From Nitrosomonadales bacterium (GTDB lineage Bacteria; Pseudomonadota; Gammaproteobacteria; Burkholderiales; Gallionellaceae), in the NCBI GenBank assembly GCA_016721605.1, contig JADKHS010000001.1, positions 186,001 to 250,000 of the forward strand: 64,000 nt of DNA. Reading direction: 5' to 3'. Shown here piece by piece: positions 19,880 through 28,609 of this stretch. The notes beneath the pieces were generated by a model. It saw only the letters and a list, made by a program, of their open reading frames with translations, did no database searches and had not been told where the DNA came from. The position numbers and the translations under genes are program-made. Numbering within the stretch: position 1 is the stretch's first letter; every line of letters starts with the position of its first letter.

Positions 19880-21300
19880 TTATAGGCTGTAATACATATC
19901 GAATTCAACGGGATGCGTTGTCATGCGATAACGGGTCACTTCTTCCATCTTTAACTCAATATAAGCATCGATGAAGTCATTGGAGAATACACCACCACGG
20001 GTCAGGAACTCGCGATCCTTATCCAACGCTTCCAAAGCCTGCTCGAGGCTGGAACATACGGTTGGGATTTTTGCATCCTCTTCTGGAGGCAAGTCATACA
20101 AATTTTTGTCCGCAGGATCGCCCGGATGAATTTTATTTTGTACGCCATCCAGACCAGCCATCATCAAGGCGGTAAAAGCCAGATAAGAGTTGGCAGTCGG
20201 GTCCGGGAAACGCACTTCAATACGGCGTGCCTTATCACTCTGCACGAAGGGGATACGGATCGAGGCAGAACGGTTTCGCGCCGAATAAGCCAGTTTTACT
20301 GGGGCTTCGAAGCCGGGAACCAAACGCTTGTAGGAATTGGTGCCGGGGTTGGTGATGGCATTAAGCGCACGGGCATGCTTGATAATACCGCCAATATAAT
20401 ACAGGGCGAATTCGGACAGCCCGGCATAGCCATTGCCTGCAAACAAGTTTTTGCCGTCCTTCCAGATGGATTGATGGACATGCATGCCTGAGCCGTTATC
20501 GCCGACAATCGGCTTGGGCATGAAGGTCGCAGTCTTGCCATATTGATGTGCGACGTTATGCACTACATATTTAAGCTTCTGGGTTTGATCGGCGCGACGC
20601 ACCAAACTGTCAAAGCGGGTGCCAATTTCACATTGTCCGGCGGTCGCCACTTCATGGTGATGCACTTCGACAGGAACGCCGATTTCTTCCAATATTAAGC
20701 ACATTGCAGAGCGCATGTCTTGTAGCGAATCGACAGGGGGAACAGGGAAGTAACCGCCCTTAACAGTGGGCCGATGGCCAGTATTGCCACCATCAAATTT
20801 TTCTGCTGAGGACCAGGCTGCTTCTTCAGAATTAACCTTGCAGAAGCAACCAGACATATCTACTTGCCAATTTACTGAATCAAAAATAAAAAACTCAGGT
20901 TCAGGACCAAAGTAACAAATATCGCCTAGCCCGGTGGATTTCAAATAGGCTTCAGCACGCTTGGCGATAGAGCGTGGATCGCGGTCGTAACCTTTGCCAT
21001 CGGAAGGCTCCACGACGTCACAGGTCATCACCAATGTTGTTTCGTCCATAAAAGGATCGAGAAAAGCGGATCAGGATCGGCCATCAGCAGCATATCGGAT
21101 GCTTGTATACCTTTCCAGCCAGCGATGGAAGAACCATCAAAGGCGTGGCCGGATTCAAACCAGTCGTCACTATCTGATACCACATGTGCCGGAATCGAAA
21201 CGTGCTGTTCTTTACCACGGGTATCAGTGAAGCGTAGGTCAACGAATTTAACTTCGCTGTCTTTAAGTAACTTAAGAACATCAGCAACCGACTTCGACAT
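19880..21300 (-). CDS. glnA: Glutamine synthetase type I, one frameshift
   Basis: About 473 aa when corrected. It forms glutamine from glutamate, ammonia and ATP. Start ATG 21300 (MSKSVADVLKLL) follows GGAGAG; an ATG five codons upstream is less likely. Near 21067 one G/C is missing: the first frame ends MLLMADPDP and the second picks up DETTLVMTCDVVEPSDGKGYDRDPRS after a short gap. Catalytic motifs are FGPEPEFFIFD, VEVHHHEVATAGQCEIGTRFD, GDNGSGMHVHQSIWKDG and NPGTNSYKRLVPGFEAP. The C-terminal HPVEFDMYYSL is the usual end. A sigma54-type promoter lies upstream. Confidence 0.95.
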
Positions 21301-21376
21301 AATAATTCTCTCCATAAACGTTAACGACTAAACCAAAAATAAACTGGAAATTAAACAAACTTACACTCGGGAATCA

Positions 21377-21392
21377 AGCACGAAGTGTTCCA
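21377..21392 (-). promoter_or_regulatory. Candidate sigma54 promoter of glnA
   Basis: On the minus strand the sequence TGGAACACTTCGTGCT matches TGGCACGNNNNTTGCW, keeping the invariant GG and GC at the correct spacing with about two mismatches. It leaves a leader of roughly 65 nt to the glnA ATG. glnA is sigma54/NtrC-controlled in many proteobacteria. Confidence 0.6.
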
Positions 21393-21488
21393 CCCCACAT
21401 TCCAGGCCTAAAACGAGCATTTTGCCATATCCATAAGAATAAATGGATTTAAATATGCGCTCTTTTTCGGGGCACATGCCATAGTCGC

Positions 21489-21503
21489 GCACCATTTTTG
21501 TGC
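21489..21503. promoter_or_regulatory. Candidate NtrC-binding dyad upstream of glnA
   Basis: GCACC-ATTTT-TGTGC matches the NtrC consensus GCACC-N5-GGTGC with one mismatch. It lies about 100 nt upstream of the sigma54-like element, a normal enhancer distance. Confidence 0.5.
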
Positions 21504-21635
21504 ATGACCATTGATATGGGCGCAAGAAGCTAAAGTACGCGTATCAACGTTATAATCTCGCTAAACTTGCATTATAAAGTCCCGATCCTGGTCGTTTCTT
21601 GCGGGTTATATATCAAACAATAGTGGAGAAATGTC

Positions 21636-22088
21636 ATGGGAAAAATCACAGAAATTTTAAACGCCGCACAAAAACGCGCCACAGAAATGAATGTCCCCTA
21701 TGAGGGTGCCCTGCTGCCGAATGAGGCTTACGAACTGCTACAAGCTGCGCCCGGCTCCAAATTGGTCGACGTGCGCACACGCGCTGAGCTGGACTGGGTG
21801 GGGCGTATCCCCGATGCTGTAGAAATTGAATGGGCTACCTATCCCGGCATGAAACCCAATCCACATTTCGTAGCACAGCTTGAGCAGCAGGTGGACAAAG
21901 AGGTATTAGTATTATTCATGTGCCGCAGCGGTGCCCGATCCCATACTGCCGCTATAGCTGCGGCCGAAGCCGGTTATGCCGAATCCTACAATGTGCTGGA
22001 AGGCTTTGAAGGCGACAAAGACGCCAACAAGCACCGCAATGTGCTCGGCGGCTGGCGCGCACGTGAATTACCATGGGAACAGAGTTAA
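21636..22088 (+). CDS. Rhodanese-like domain protein
   Basis: 150 aa, a single rhodanese domain. LVDVRTRAELDWVGRIPDA is the first conserved block, and the active-site loop is FMCRSGARSH with Cys96. The C-terminal part (GDKDANKHRNVLGGWRARELPW) is typical of a beta/gammaproteobacterial single-domain subfamily. GGAGAAATGTC precedes the ATG. No signal peptide, so cytoplasmic. A sulfurtransferase role is inferred; the physiological acceptor is unknown. Confidence 0.88.
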   Translation: MGKITEILNAAQKRATEMNVPYEGALLPNEAYELLQAAPGSKLVDVRTRAELDWVGRIPDAVEIEWATYPGMKPNPHFVAQLEQQVDKEVLVLFMCRSGARSHTAAIAAAEAGYAESYNVLEGFEGDKDANKHRNVLGGWRARELPWEQS

Positions 22089-22124
22089 GCGGTAAAGAAC
22101 TATCCGTGGCTAATTACTTAGAAA

Positions 22125-22943
22125 TTACCATTTAACCACACCGCTATAGGCGGTAACCAGCACCAGCAGGCCAAATACAATGCGATACCAAGCAAACCCC
22201 ACAAAAGTATGATTGGAAATAAATTTAAGTAAGGCCGCCACTGCCAGATAGGCGCTGACGAACGCGGCAATAAAGCCTACTGCGAATACTGGCAAATCTG
22301 CGGCTGATAACAGATGCCAGTTCTTGTAAAGGTCGAGGACAGTTGCCCCGAACATAGTAGGGATAGCAAGGAAGAAAGAAAACTCTGTTGCAACCCGTCG
22401 GTCAAGTCCAAAAATCATCCCGCCCATGATGGTTGCGCCGGAACGGGAAACGCCAGGAAACATGGCCACCGACTGAGCCAATCCCACCTTGATCGCATCC
22501 TGCCAACGCATATCTTCAACATTTTTGATGCGCGGGTGAAACGCTCGTTTCTCCACCCACAGAATCACCAACCCACCCCCGATTAGCGCCATCGCCACGG
22601 TGTAAGGATGAAACAAATAAGTCTTGATCCAATGATGAAATATTAGCCCAAGCACGACTGCTGGCAGAAATGCCACCAACACGTTACTGGCAAAACGCCA
22701 AGCGACAGGTTCACGCGCCGCTAAGCCACGCGTTACTGCCAATAGCTTGGCTCGGAATTCCCATACCACTGCCAAAATCGCACCCAACTGAATTACGATC
22801 ATGAATACTTTGCCCCTCTCATCATTAAAGTTGAGCAAGTCGCCAGCAATAATCAGATGGCCAGTACTGGAAATGGGCAGGAATTCGGTCAAGCCTTCAA
22901 TAATACCGAGAATGAAGGCCAGGATAAGCGGAGTAACATCCAT
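22125..22943 (-). CDS. uppP: Undecaprenyl-diphosphatase (BacA/UppP)
   Basis: 272 aa integral membrane enzyme that recycles undecaprenyl diphosphate to the monophosphate carrier for cell-wall synthesis. The two catalytic motifs are EGLTEFLPISSTGHLI near the N-terminus and FPGVSRSGATIMGGM near residue 160. Multiple hydrophobic helices span the protein. It is convergent with the rhodanese gene and 17 nt downstream of a small unknown gene on the same strand. Confidence 0.96.
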   Translation of the reverse strand: MDVTPLILAFILGIIEGLTEFLPISSTGHLIIAGDLLNFNDERGKVFMIVIQLGAILAVVWEFRAKLLAVTRGLAAREPVAWRFASNVLVAFLPAVVLGLIFHHWIKTYLFHPYTVAMALIGGGLVILWVEKRAFHPRIKNVEDMRWQDAIKVGLAQSVAMFPGVSRSGATIMGGMIFGLDRRVATEFSFFLAIPTMFGATVLDLYKNWHLLSAADLPVFAVGFIAAFVSAYLAVAALLKFISNHTFVGFAWYRIVFGLLVLVTAYSGVVKW

Positions 22944-22960
22944 AATAATTTAGATACGTA

Positions 22961-23182
22961 TCATGTAGGTGCTGGCCACTCTGGCATGGTTTCCAATTCA
23001 GGGTGGGTTAATTTCAGCACCGCCATAGAGCCCCCTGGCATACTTGAACCAGCCGGTACCAACGCGCAAAAATCGACATTCAGTGTCCACGAGCCCCCAT
23101 CTATGGCTATTACCTGTGCCTTTAACACACGATCATCCGGCACGCCTTCAAGAGCCTGTCTTAATTCACCGATTGTTTTCAT
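22961..23182 (-). CDS. Hypothetical protein, 73 aa
   Basis: Unrecognised. It begins MKTIGELRQALEGVPDDRVL, which resembles the start of small DUF proteins listing a probability/decile style helix, and ends in MPEWPAPT. No signal peptide or membrane segment. AAGAGGAAAG precedes the start. It lies between the GldC-like genes and uppP, all on the minus strand. Confidence 0.6.
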   Translation of the reverse strand: MKTIGELRQALEGVPDDRVLKAQVIAIDGGSWTLNVDFCALVPAGSSMPGGSMAVLKLTHPELETMPEWPAPT

Positions 23183-23255
23183 AACTTTCCTCTTTATTGT
23201 AATAATTTAGTTTAACGGTGAAAGAACGTACCACTACACCCTGCTTATGTTGACG

Positions 23256-23597
23256 TTATGCATCAAATTTCTTTTTCGTAAACAGATTCACTTTTTCGCC
23301 AAACTGCTGGGCAAAATTTCGCATTGATTTCGCCGCTTCCATTTCGCCGGTAGCACGTTCGAAAGTATCAGCCATTGATAAAAAGGTCTGGTGATAAAAC
23401 TGACACATTTCATCAACCATCATGTCTTTGGTCCAGAAATCAATCCGCATTGTATTGTTTTCCTTAGCGTCCCAAACTGAAATCATGACTCCTTTGCTTG
23501 TGTTGTGCTCTTTTGCATCAGAAGCGCTCCAGTCTATTTTTTCTGCCACCATGTTGTCGTCGAGAGTAACTGTAAATTTAATTTCAGATTTTGTCAT
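23256..23597 (-). CDS. GldC-like protein, copy 1
   Basis: 113 aa, soluble. By hand alignment it is about 60% identical (68 of 113) to the neighbouring gene at 23888. Shared blocks are EKIDWS, NT-RID-WTK-MM, MADxFERATG and MRNFAQ. This pattern strongly resembles GldC, a small protein of gliding-motility loci in Bacteroidetes; I recall that family rather than having searched it. No gliding genes are nearby, so the role here is unknown. The Shine-Dalgarno (AAGGGATC) is plausible. Confidence 0.72.
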   Translation of the reverse strand: MTKSEIKFTVTLDDNMVAEKIDWSASDAKEHNTSKGVMISVWDAKENNTMRIDFWTKDMMVDEMCQFYHQTFLSMADTFERATGEMEAAKSMRNFAQQFGEKVNLFTKKKFDA

Positions 23598-23887
23598 TTT
23601 TAATTGATCCCTTAAATAAATGTTGATTGAAAGGCTTTAAACCATTGGAGCGGTCTTGATGCGGCTCTCTGTCCTCTTGATGCCTGCGCCAGCCCGCGTT
23701 ATGCACAGTACAGGCTGTTGAAATTGCGAGTATTGATGTAGCGGAAAAAAGTTTGTAAGCTTAACTTAAAATGAAATAAAGAAAAATATTATGCATAAGA
23801 GAACTCAGGCTGCAATATGTAGCGATCCTGAAATAATAGCGCTGGGTTATTGTTGTACTGGGGATCGGTTAGTAACTTTAGATTGAT

Positions 23888-24241
23888 TCAATTATTTTTT
23901 AGGGCAACAAATTTATTTTCCATAACCAGATTCATTTTTTCGCCCAGCATTTGGGCAAAATTTCGCATCGCTTGCGAGGCTTCCACATTTCCGGTAGCAC
24001 GCTCAAAATTATCTGCCATGAATAAAAGGCTTTGATGATAAAACTTTTTCATCTCCTCTTTCATCATATTTTTGGTCCACAAATCAATGCGTAGCGTATT
24101 TACCGCATCGGCATCCCACAGGGCAATCATTATTGCGTTGGCTGTAGTTTGTTCCTGAATATCAGATGAGCTCCAATCGATTTTCTCAGGTACTTTTTTA
24201 CCATCAAGCGTTATGGTGAATTTAATTTCGATTTTTTTCAT
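23888..24241 (-). CDS. GldC-like protein, copy 2
   Basis: 117 aa paralogue of the 23256 gene, 290 nt upstream of it in the same direction. The paralogues share the GldC-type pattern EKIDWSSSD, LWTKNMM, MADNFERATGN and MRNFAQMLGEK. The 290-nt spacer is long and AT-rich, so each copy may have its own promoter. A tandem duplication is the simplest origin. Function unknown. Confidence 0.72.
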   Translation of the reverse strand: MKKIEIKFTITLDGKKVPEKIDWSSSDIQEQTTANAIMIALWDADAVNTLRIDLWTKNMMKEEMKKFYHQSLLFMADNFERATGNVEASQAMRNFAQMLGEKMNLVMENKFVALKNN

Positions 24242-24463
24242 TTTGGTGTTGATTTAAAAATATTTTGGAGCGCTAGCTGTTTATTGACCAAAGTGACAAT
24301 ATATTCCAGTGCCGTTAACAAGCCGGGCCTGGGGGGTTGCAAAGAGGGGTGTTTACGCTTGGCGGAAGCGCCCCTTGTTTTCCAAAGCGGATATCCGTCT
24401 AAAAATCGAAACACTCCTCTTGTTTATTCGGCTTAAATATTCACACTCATCAACATCGGCTTT

Positions 24464-24872
24464 TCAAAACTCAAACGTGGCCGTGTGTTCAATCAGGGTC
24501 GAATACACTCCAAAATCTTTATAAACCGCCAAAGCTGCTTTCAAATCAGCAATAATTTCCGGTTTTTTCCTCTAACTCATCTGGCAGGTTCATTATAACC
24601 AGCCTCCAGTTTGCCCACCCTCTGGAACCCAGCACTTTTCCATTGCTAATCCTAAGCCGGACAAATATCAATGTTCCTTTCCAATAAAAAGTAAAGTCGT
24701 GCTGATTCTTAAATTCGTCTTCACCCGACACGATCCATCGAAGATAGACGTCATTCTCACGATCAATAGTCCAATCAGGACGCACATTCGATTTGTCATA
24801 ACACTGATTAATTTCTTCTAATCCGTATTTTTTAATATCCTCCTCCGGAACGTACTCGTTCACAAATGCCAT
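24464..24872 (-). CDS. Conserved hypothetical protein, about 135 aa, one frameshift
   Basis: Begins MAFVNEYVPEEDIKKYGLEE; central WTIDRENDVYLRWIV and HDFTFYWKG. At 24563-24568 a run of six T (A on the coding strand) should be five; the corrected C-terminus reads EEKPEIIADLKAALAVYKDF and ends in HTATFEF. From memory, proteins with this start and FTFYWKG core occur as unlinked hypotheticals in many proteobacteria. No signal or membrane segment; function unknown. GGAGAACAAAACC precedes the ATG. Confidence 0.65.
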
Positions 24873-25140
24873 GGTTTTGTTCTCCTGTTCGTGTTGTGCT
24901 GTAGGTTGAATTATTTTTGATACATATCAATTTTTATACTGCGCCCTTCAACTTTCTAATCATGGCGTTGCGCATTTCCAGTGCGGCAAACATCCATAAG
25001 CGACCATGCGCCCAATAATATCATTCAACGATATATATATGCGTTTCTATATGGTTAATTGCAATAAGGCGTCTCTAAAATCGAGTAATTTTCAGCCTGC
25101 TTGGAATCAACCGCATGTCGCCCAACCTGAAAAAACAATT

Positions 25141-25625
25141 TCAAGCAATTTCCTGGTAAAGGAACTTCTGGAAGCCGCTGAACACCTTGCCGATCTCTTC
25201 CGGCTTGCCAAGATCAGCCACGGCATCCGCAATTGAATCGTGATACTTCAGACACAGCAGCGGCTTCAGCTTTGCCGGGTCGAGTTCCTCCACGCCGACA
25301 CTGACGTAGTGCGAGAGCACGAAATCGAGAAAGACCTGTTGTTTGCTATTGAAGTGGGGCTGATGAATGCCATCGCCTGGGCCGCGCGCTCTTCGCGGGT
25401 GAGCGGGGCTAGGGCATAAGCCACATGGGCCAGCACATCGAACAGGTCGCTCTTCTCCGCGTCGATGATCCTCTGCATTTCGGCCAGATGATCCTTGCCA
25501 AAGCCTTTTTCGGCGAGCCCCTAGCTTGCCCCATGCCAAGCCTTGGCCTTGGCCTTGGCCTCGACCACGCCCGCCGCCACAAGGGCGGGGTCGGTATGTT
25601 CGGCTCGGGTTTCAGCTTCGTTCAT
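25141..25625 (-). pseudogene. hsdR: Type I restriction enzyme R subunit, internally deleted remnant
   Basis: ATG 25625 overlaps the upstream BRO gene stop (ATGA). The first codons (MNEAETRAEHTDPAL) look like an HsdR N-terminus, but the sequence passes through an Ala/Lys-rich repeat (GGCCAA three times near 25541-25560) and a stop, then jumps to the C-terminal helical domain: AEMQRIIDAEKSDLFDVLAH, ALAPLTREERA, then in another frame FNSKQQVFLDFVLSHYV and IGKVFSGFQKFLYQEIA. The nuclease and all helicase motifs (over 600 residues in the family) are missing. Not functional. Confidence 0.72.
25608..25625. repeat. 18-bp direct repeat, copy A (start of hsdR remnant)
   Basis: GGTTTCAGCTTCGTTCAT occurs here and identically at 26520-26537. 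On the minus strand it encodes MNEAET. The repeats bracket the BRO-N gene. Confidence 0.75.
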
Positions 25626-26480
25626 TTCTTCTCCCCATCCTTCTTCATAGCCTTGGGGCGCAATGCCTTGCCGAGCGGCAGAAAATTGTCGGCGGACACC
25701 ACCGGTCTGTTGGTCTTGGCTTCCAGTGCCTGACGTGCCTGCTTGGCAATCGCCCCGCCCTTCGTGGCTGCCACCCTGTTTTCGGCCATTCCGGTCGCCT
25801 CATCCGTCTCGGCAATCTGCCGCGTCGACAACTCCGCCAGCGCGGTGAAAATCAATTCCGCCTCGCTCATATGATCGCGCAAATTGTGACTCTGCAAACC
25901 CTTCATCGTCTTGTGCGCCTTCACGCTCACGCCCGACCATTCCTGATGAATGATATTGTGAGAATGGCGAACTCCTCGCCCTTTTTGATCTCGTGGTTTG
26001 TCCAATAATCGGTCAGCTTGTTGCGCGTCTCCTGCCCGGTCATGCGCTGCCGTATCCACTTCTCGCTGCGCCCGTGTTTCTGCCAGGTCTCGCGGGCGCG
26101 ATCCAGCGACAACGCCGGGCGGCCATTTCCTGCATGCGTTCGTAGCCCACCTTAGCCAGCCACAGCTTGATCGGCTCCGCCTTCGGGCTGGGCACGGACT
26201 GCACCAGGCGCAACAGGGTTTCAGCGGTGGCCACATCGGTGAGGTAATTCTTGCCATCTGCGGCAGGCAATTTGAGTCGGTGACAATTTGTCACCGACTC
26301 ACTGCCCTCCTTGCCCAGCCGCTCTTTGAGCTTATTCCAATATTTTCGCGCCGTCTGGTAGTCGGGCTGCTGGGTCAGTACCTGAATGATGTCGACCACC
26401 GAGAACCACCAAGTTTCGCTGGCCTCGTCGTACACGCGGCGAATTTCGTGGGTCTCGAATAGGGCGGGCTGAATCGGCAT
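25622..26480 (-). CDS. BRO-N domain protein (DinD/antirepressor-like), two frameshifts
   Basis: About 286 aa when corrected. Residues 1-100 form a BRO-N domain: ALFETHEIRRVYDEASETWW, FSVVDIIQVLTQQPDYQTAR, YWNKLKERL and KNYLTDVATAETLLRLVQS. Near 26140 a base is missing (MAARR should be MADPALSLDRARETWQKHGR); near 25960 an A is missing (ILTISF should be ILTNIIHQEW). The C-terminal part (HNLRDHMSEAELIFTALAEL) matches DinD-like proteins often found inside restriction loci. Start ATG 26480. Its stop overlaps the hsdR start. Confidence 0.72.
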
Positions 26481-26519
26481 GGTTCGGCTCTTTCGTTGGC
26501 AAATGGATTCGAGGCATGA

Positions 26520-26537
26520 GGTTTCAGCTTCGTTCAT
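26520..26537. repeat. 18-bp direct repeat, copy B (end of Fic gene)
   Basis: Same 18 bp as 25608-25625. Beyond it, after about 28 unrelated bases, similarity to copy A resumes (a GGCATGGTTCGGCTC versus GGTATGTTCGGCTC match), so the duplicated block was probably about 32 bp. Confidence 0.72.
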
Positions 26538-27597
26538 CGTCTAATGTAATTTGCGTCAAAAGTTCAAACAATGGCCGATTGATATAAAAGTTTTTGCGGC
26601 CAATTTTTTTCTTTTCCACAAAGCCATTTTTAGCAAGCGTATCCAAATGCTTTGCCGCAGTAATGCGCGAAACGCCTAAATCTTTTTCCACAAACTCGAT
26701 CTTAGTGTAAGGATAGCGAAATAGATTATTCAGCAAATCCTGGTTGTAGATTTTAGGCAGTTCAGCGCGTAAACGATGCTTGGTTGTTTGCATCAACTCC
26801 CGCAAATTCTTAATCAGCTTGATTTCACTTTTGGCAGTAACAGCGATCCCCTTCACAATATACACACACCAATCTACCCAGTTATTGGTTTCCCTTGTTA
26901 ATTGGAGCAGCTGGTAATACTGGTTTTTAGTCGAGGTGATATAACGGCTTAAATACAGCACAGGCAAATCCAGCAAGCCTTCGCGCTGCAAGATCAGCAA
27001 ATTGAGAATACGCCCGGTGCGCCCATTGCCATCATAAAACGGATGGATGCTTTCAAACTGGTGATGCGCAATCGCCATGCGTAATATTGGATCCAGCTCA
27101 TCATTGGCATGAATGAAATCCACCAAATCCGCCATCAGCTTCTCTATTACCACGGCATCTTGTGGCGGCTCATACACAATTGCACCCGTGGTCTGGTTTT
27201 TAAGTACAGTACCCGGTAGTTTCCTCAAGCCAGCATTGCTTTGTTCGACTTCTTCTTGCACGCGCAAAATCGTTCCCAATCGAATCAAGCCGGAGCCACG
27301 CACATCCTGATACCCCACCCTTAAGGCGGCAATGTAATTTTGTACTTCCTTGGCAGCGGGTGAAGCCGAACTGCTTTGGTCGTAGGCATAGAGCTCGTCA
27401 TGCGTGGTGATGATATTTTCTATTTCAGAGCTATCTTTCGCCTCCTGGATGGAGAGCGTATCCAACAGAATCGCGCTGTTGAGCAAGGATTCACACAAGC
27501 CCTTCAACTCGGCCAAATAGCGATGCGCCTCGGCCAGGCTTTGCCAGATAGCCTTAACTTCCAGGCTGGCATTTGAAGGTATCTGTAAAGCAATCAC
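26524..27597 (-). CDS. Fic family protein with HTH C-terminus
   Basis: 357 aa, intact. The Fic core is HPFYDGNGRTGRIL (HxFx[DE]GNGRxxR) near residue 200, the AMP-transferase active site. An N-terminal SSEIEN segment fits the [S/T]xxxE[G/N] inhibitory helix that occludes ATP, so it is probably an autoinhibited class II Fic. A C-terminal winged-helix follows (DLGVSRITAAKHLDTLAKNGFV). Genes of this type are frequently embedded in type I restriction operons, as here between the hsdM fragment and hsdR. Target unknown. Confidence 0.92.
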   Translation of the reverse strand: MIALQIPSNASLEVKAIWQSLAEAHRYLAELKGLCESLLNSAILLDTLSIQEAKDSSEIENIITTHDELYAYDQSSSASPAAKEVQNYIAALRVGYQDVRGSGLIRLGTILRVQEEVEQSNAGLRKLPGTVLKNQTTGAIVYEPPQDAVVIEKLMADLVDFIHANDELDPILRMAIAHHQFESIHPFYDGNGRTGRILNLLILQREGLLDLPVLYLSRYITSTKNQYYQLLQLTRETNNWVDWCVYIVKGIAVTAKSEIKLIKNLRELMQTTKHRLRAELPKIYNQDLLNNLFRYPYTKIEFVEKDLGVSRITAAKHLDTLAKNGFVEKKKIGRKNFYINRPLFELLTQITLDDERS

Positions 27598-27703
27598 ATC
27601 ATTCGCCCACTAAAAACATGATAAAAAATTTCAATTATCTCATCATGTTAGAGACAACATGTATAAAAAAATGAATTTTATTATCACATCAAGATGAATA
27701 GGG

Positions 27704-27820
27704 TTAAAAAACTGGGTTTTCTATACACATCATTAATTCATAGCTCGCCGGAAAATGCCTGATGTATTCGTCGAGCTTGATGTTTCCCAAATAAAACTCG
27801 ACAAATCGTTGGGTTGCCAT
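27704..27820 (-). pseudogene. Short reading frame of 38 codons between hsdM fragment and Fic
   Basis: ATG 27820 opens MATQRFVEFYLGNIKLDEYI and ends MCIENPVF. The frame is also open upstream (HILKFES). It looks like the tail of a larger gene whose front was deleted together with the rest of hsdM; I do not recognise the family. The remaining 27598-27703 shows nothing. Confidence 0.3.
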
Positions 27821-27831
27821 GCTCTCAAATT

Positions 27832-28206
27832 TCAGGATGTGCGCAGGATATTCGGCCCGCTGGCTTTTTGCTTGAAACCGTGCAGATAGGGAAAGAGCTT
27901 GCTGTCGACGAAATCGCGCAGGTCGTCGCCGGTCAACACCTTGTTGTGGTCGAGCTTACCGTCGGCTCCTTTAGGTGCGGCCCAGCTTTCCCAGCGGTAG
28001 GGCGCATCGAGGATGAAGGTGTGCTTCTTGCCCTCCAGCCCCGCCTCCATGGCCTTGTCCTGCTCCAGGCTATCCAGGCTATCCAGGAATCTCAGGAATT
28101 TCAGGAACAGCAGCCAAGAGGTCTGCTCGATGTAGTCCAGTTCGCTGGCACAACCAGCCTCTTTCCTGAGGACGTCGTCGATATTTTTGAAAGCTTGTTC
28201 GAACAT
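27832..28206 (-). pseudogene. hsdM: Type I restriction-modification methylase, N-terminal fragment
   Basis: 124 aa from ATG 28206; the frame is open further but homologues begin MFEQAFKNID. It shows the HsdM N-terminal domain: EAGCASELDYIEQTSWLLFL, EGKKHTFILDAPYRWESWAA, KLDHNKVLTGDDLRDFVDSK and FPYLHGFKQKASGPN. It then ends in ILRTS and a stop, where HsdM normally continues for about 350 residues with the SAM-binding and NPPY motifs. Not a functional methylase. No hsdS is present. Confidence 0.85.
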
Positions 28207-28353
28207 GGGAGCGGGCGATTCCGGGGTGATGGGCTGTACGAGGCCGAAGGCGCTAATATAACCGGTATCGATGTTATTGGACAAAAAGCTTGAATCACTT
28301 TGTCACGACAGAAAAACCTTGGATATGAATAGATGTTGAAAACGTGTATGCAA

Positions 28354-28390
28354 CAAAAAACCCGCGCACTCATCAGGAGAACGCGGGTTT
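28354..28390 (-). terminator. Intrinsic terminator after tRNA-Met
   Basis: AAACCCGCG (28358-28366) pairs with CGCGGGTTT (28382-28390); on the minus strand a T run (28360..28355) follows the stem. It sits 32 nt downstream of the tRNA. Confidence 0.8.
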
Positions 28391-28422
28391 ATGTATTTCT
28401 TTGAACTTCTTTAATATTTTAT

Positions 28423-28499
28423 TGGTGGTGATAGGTGGAGTTGAACCACCGACCTCAGCGTTATGAGTGCTGCGCTCTAACCATCTGAGCTATATCACC
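28423..28499 (-). tRNA. tRNA-Met (CAT anticodon, elongator type)
   Basis: 77 nt including encoded CCA. Acceptor GGTGATA/TATCACC, D-arm AGCTCAGATGGTTAGAGC, anticodon loop CTCATAA with CAT, T-arm GGTGG-TTCAACT-CCACC. The first acceptor pair is G-C, as in elongators, unlike the mismatched end of initiator tRNA. CAT could also be a lysidine-modified Ile tRNA, which sequence alone does not fully exclude. The restriction remnant lies just downstream, a common insertion context. Confidence 0.93.
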
Positions 28500-28609
28500 T
28501 GAAATCGTGCCGTCGCTTTAGTCAAGCCGCCCTAAATTGCCACGGGGAGCGCGGCATTTTCCAGATTTAACCGCTACTTGTCAATTGCGCTGGTACTTGC
28601 ACCAAGCGC

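Noticed and set aside
25541..25560. GGCCAA tandem repeat as a possible CRISPR or satellite
   Set aside because: Only three 6-bp units inside the hsdR remnant, without spacers.
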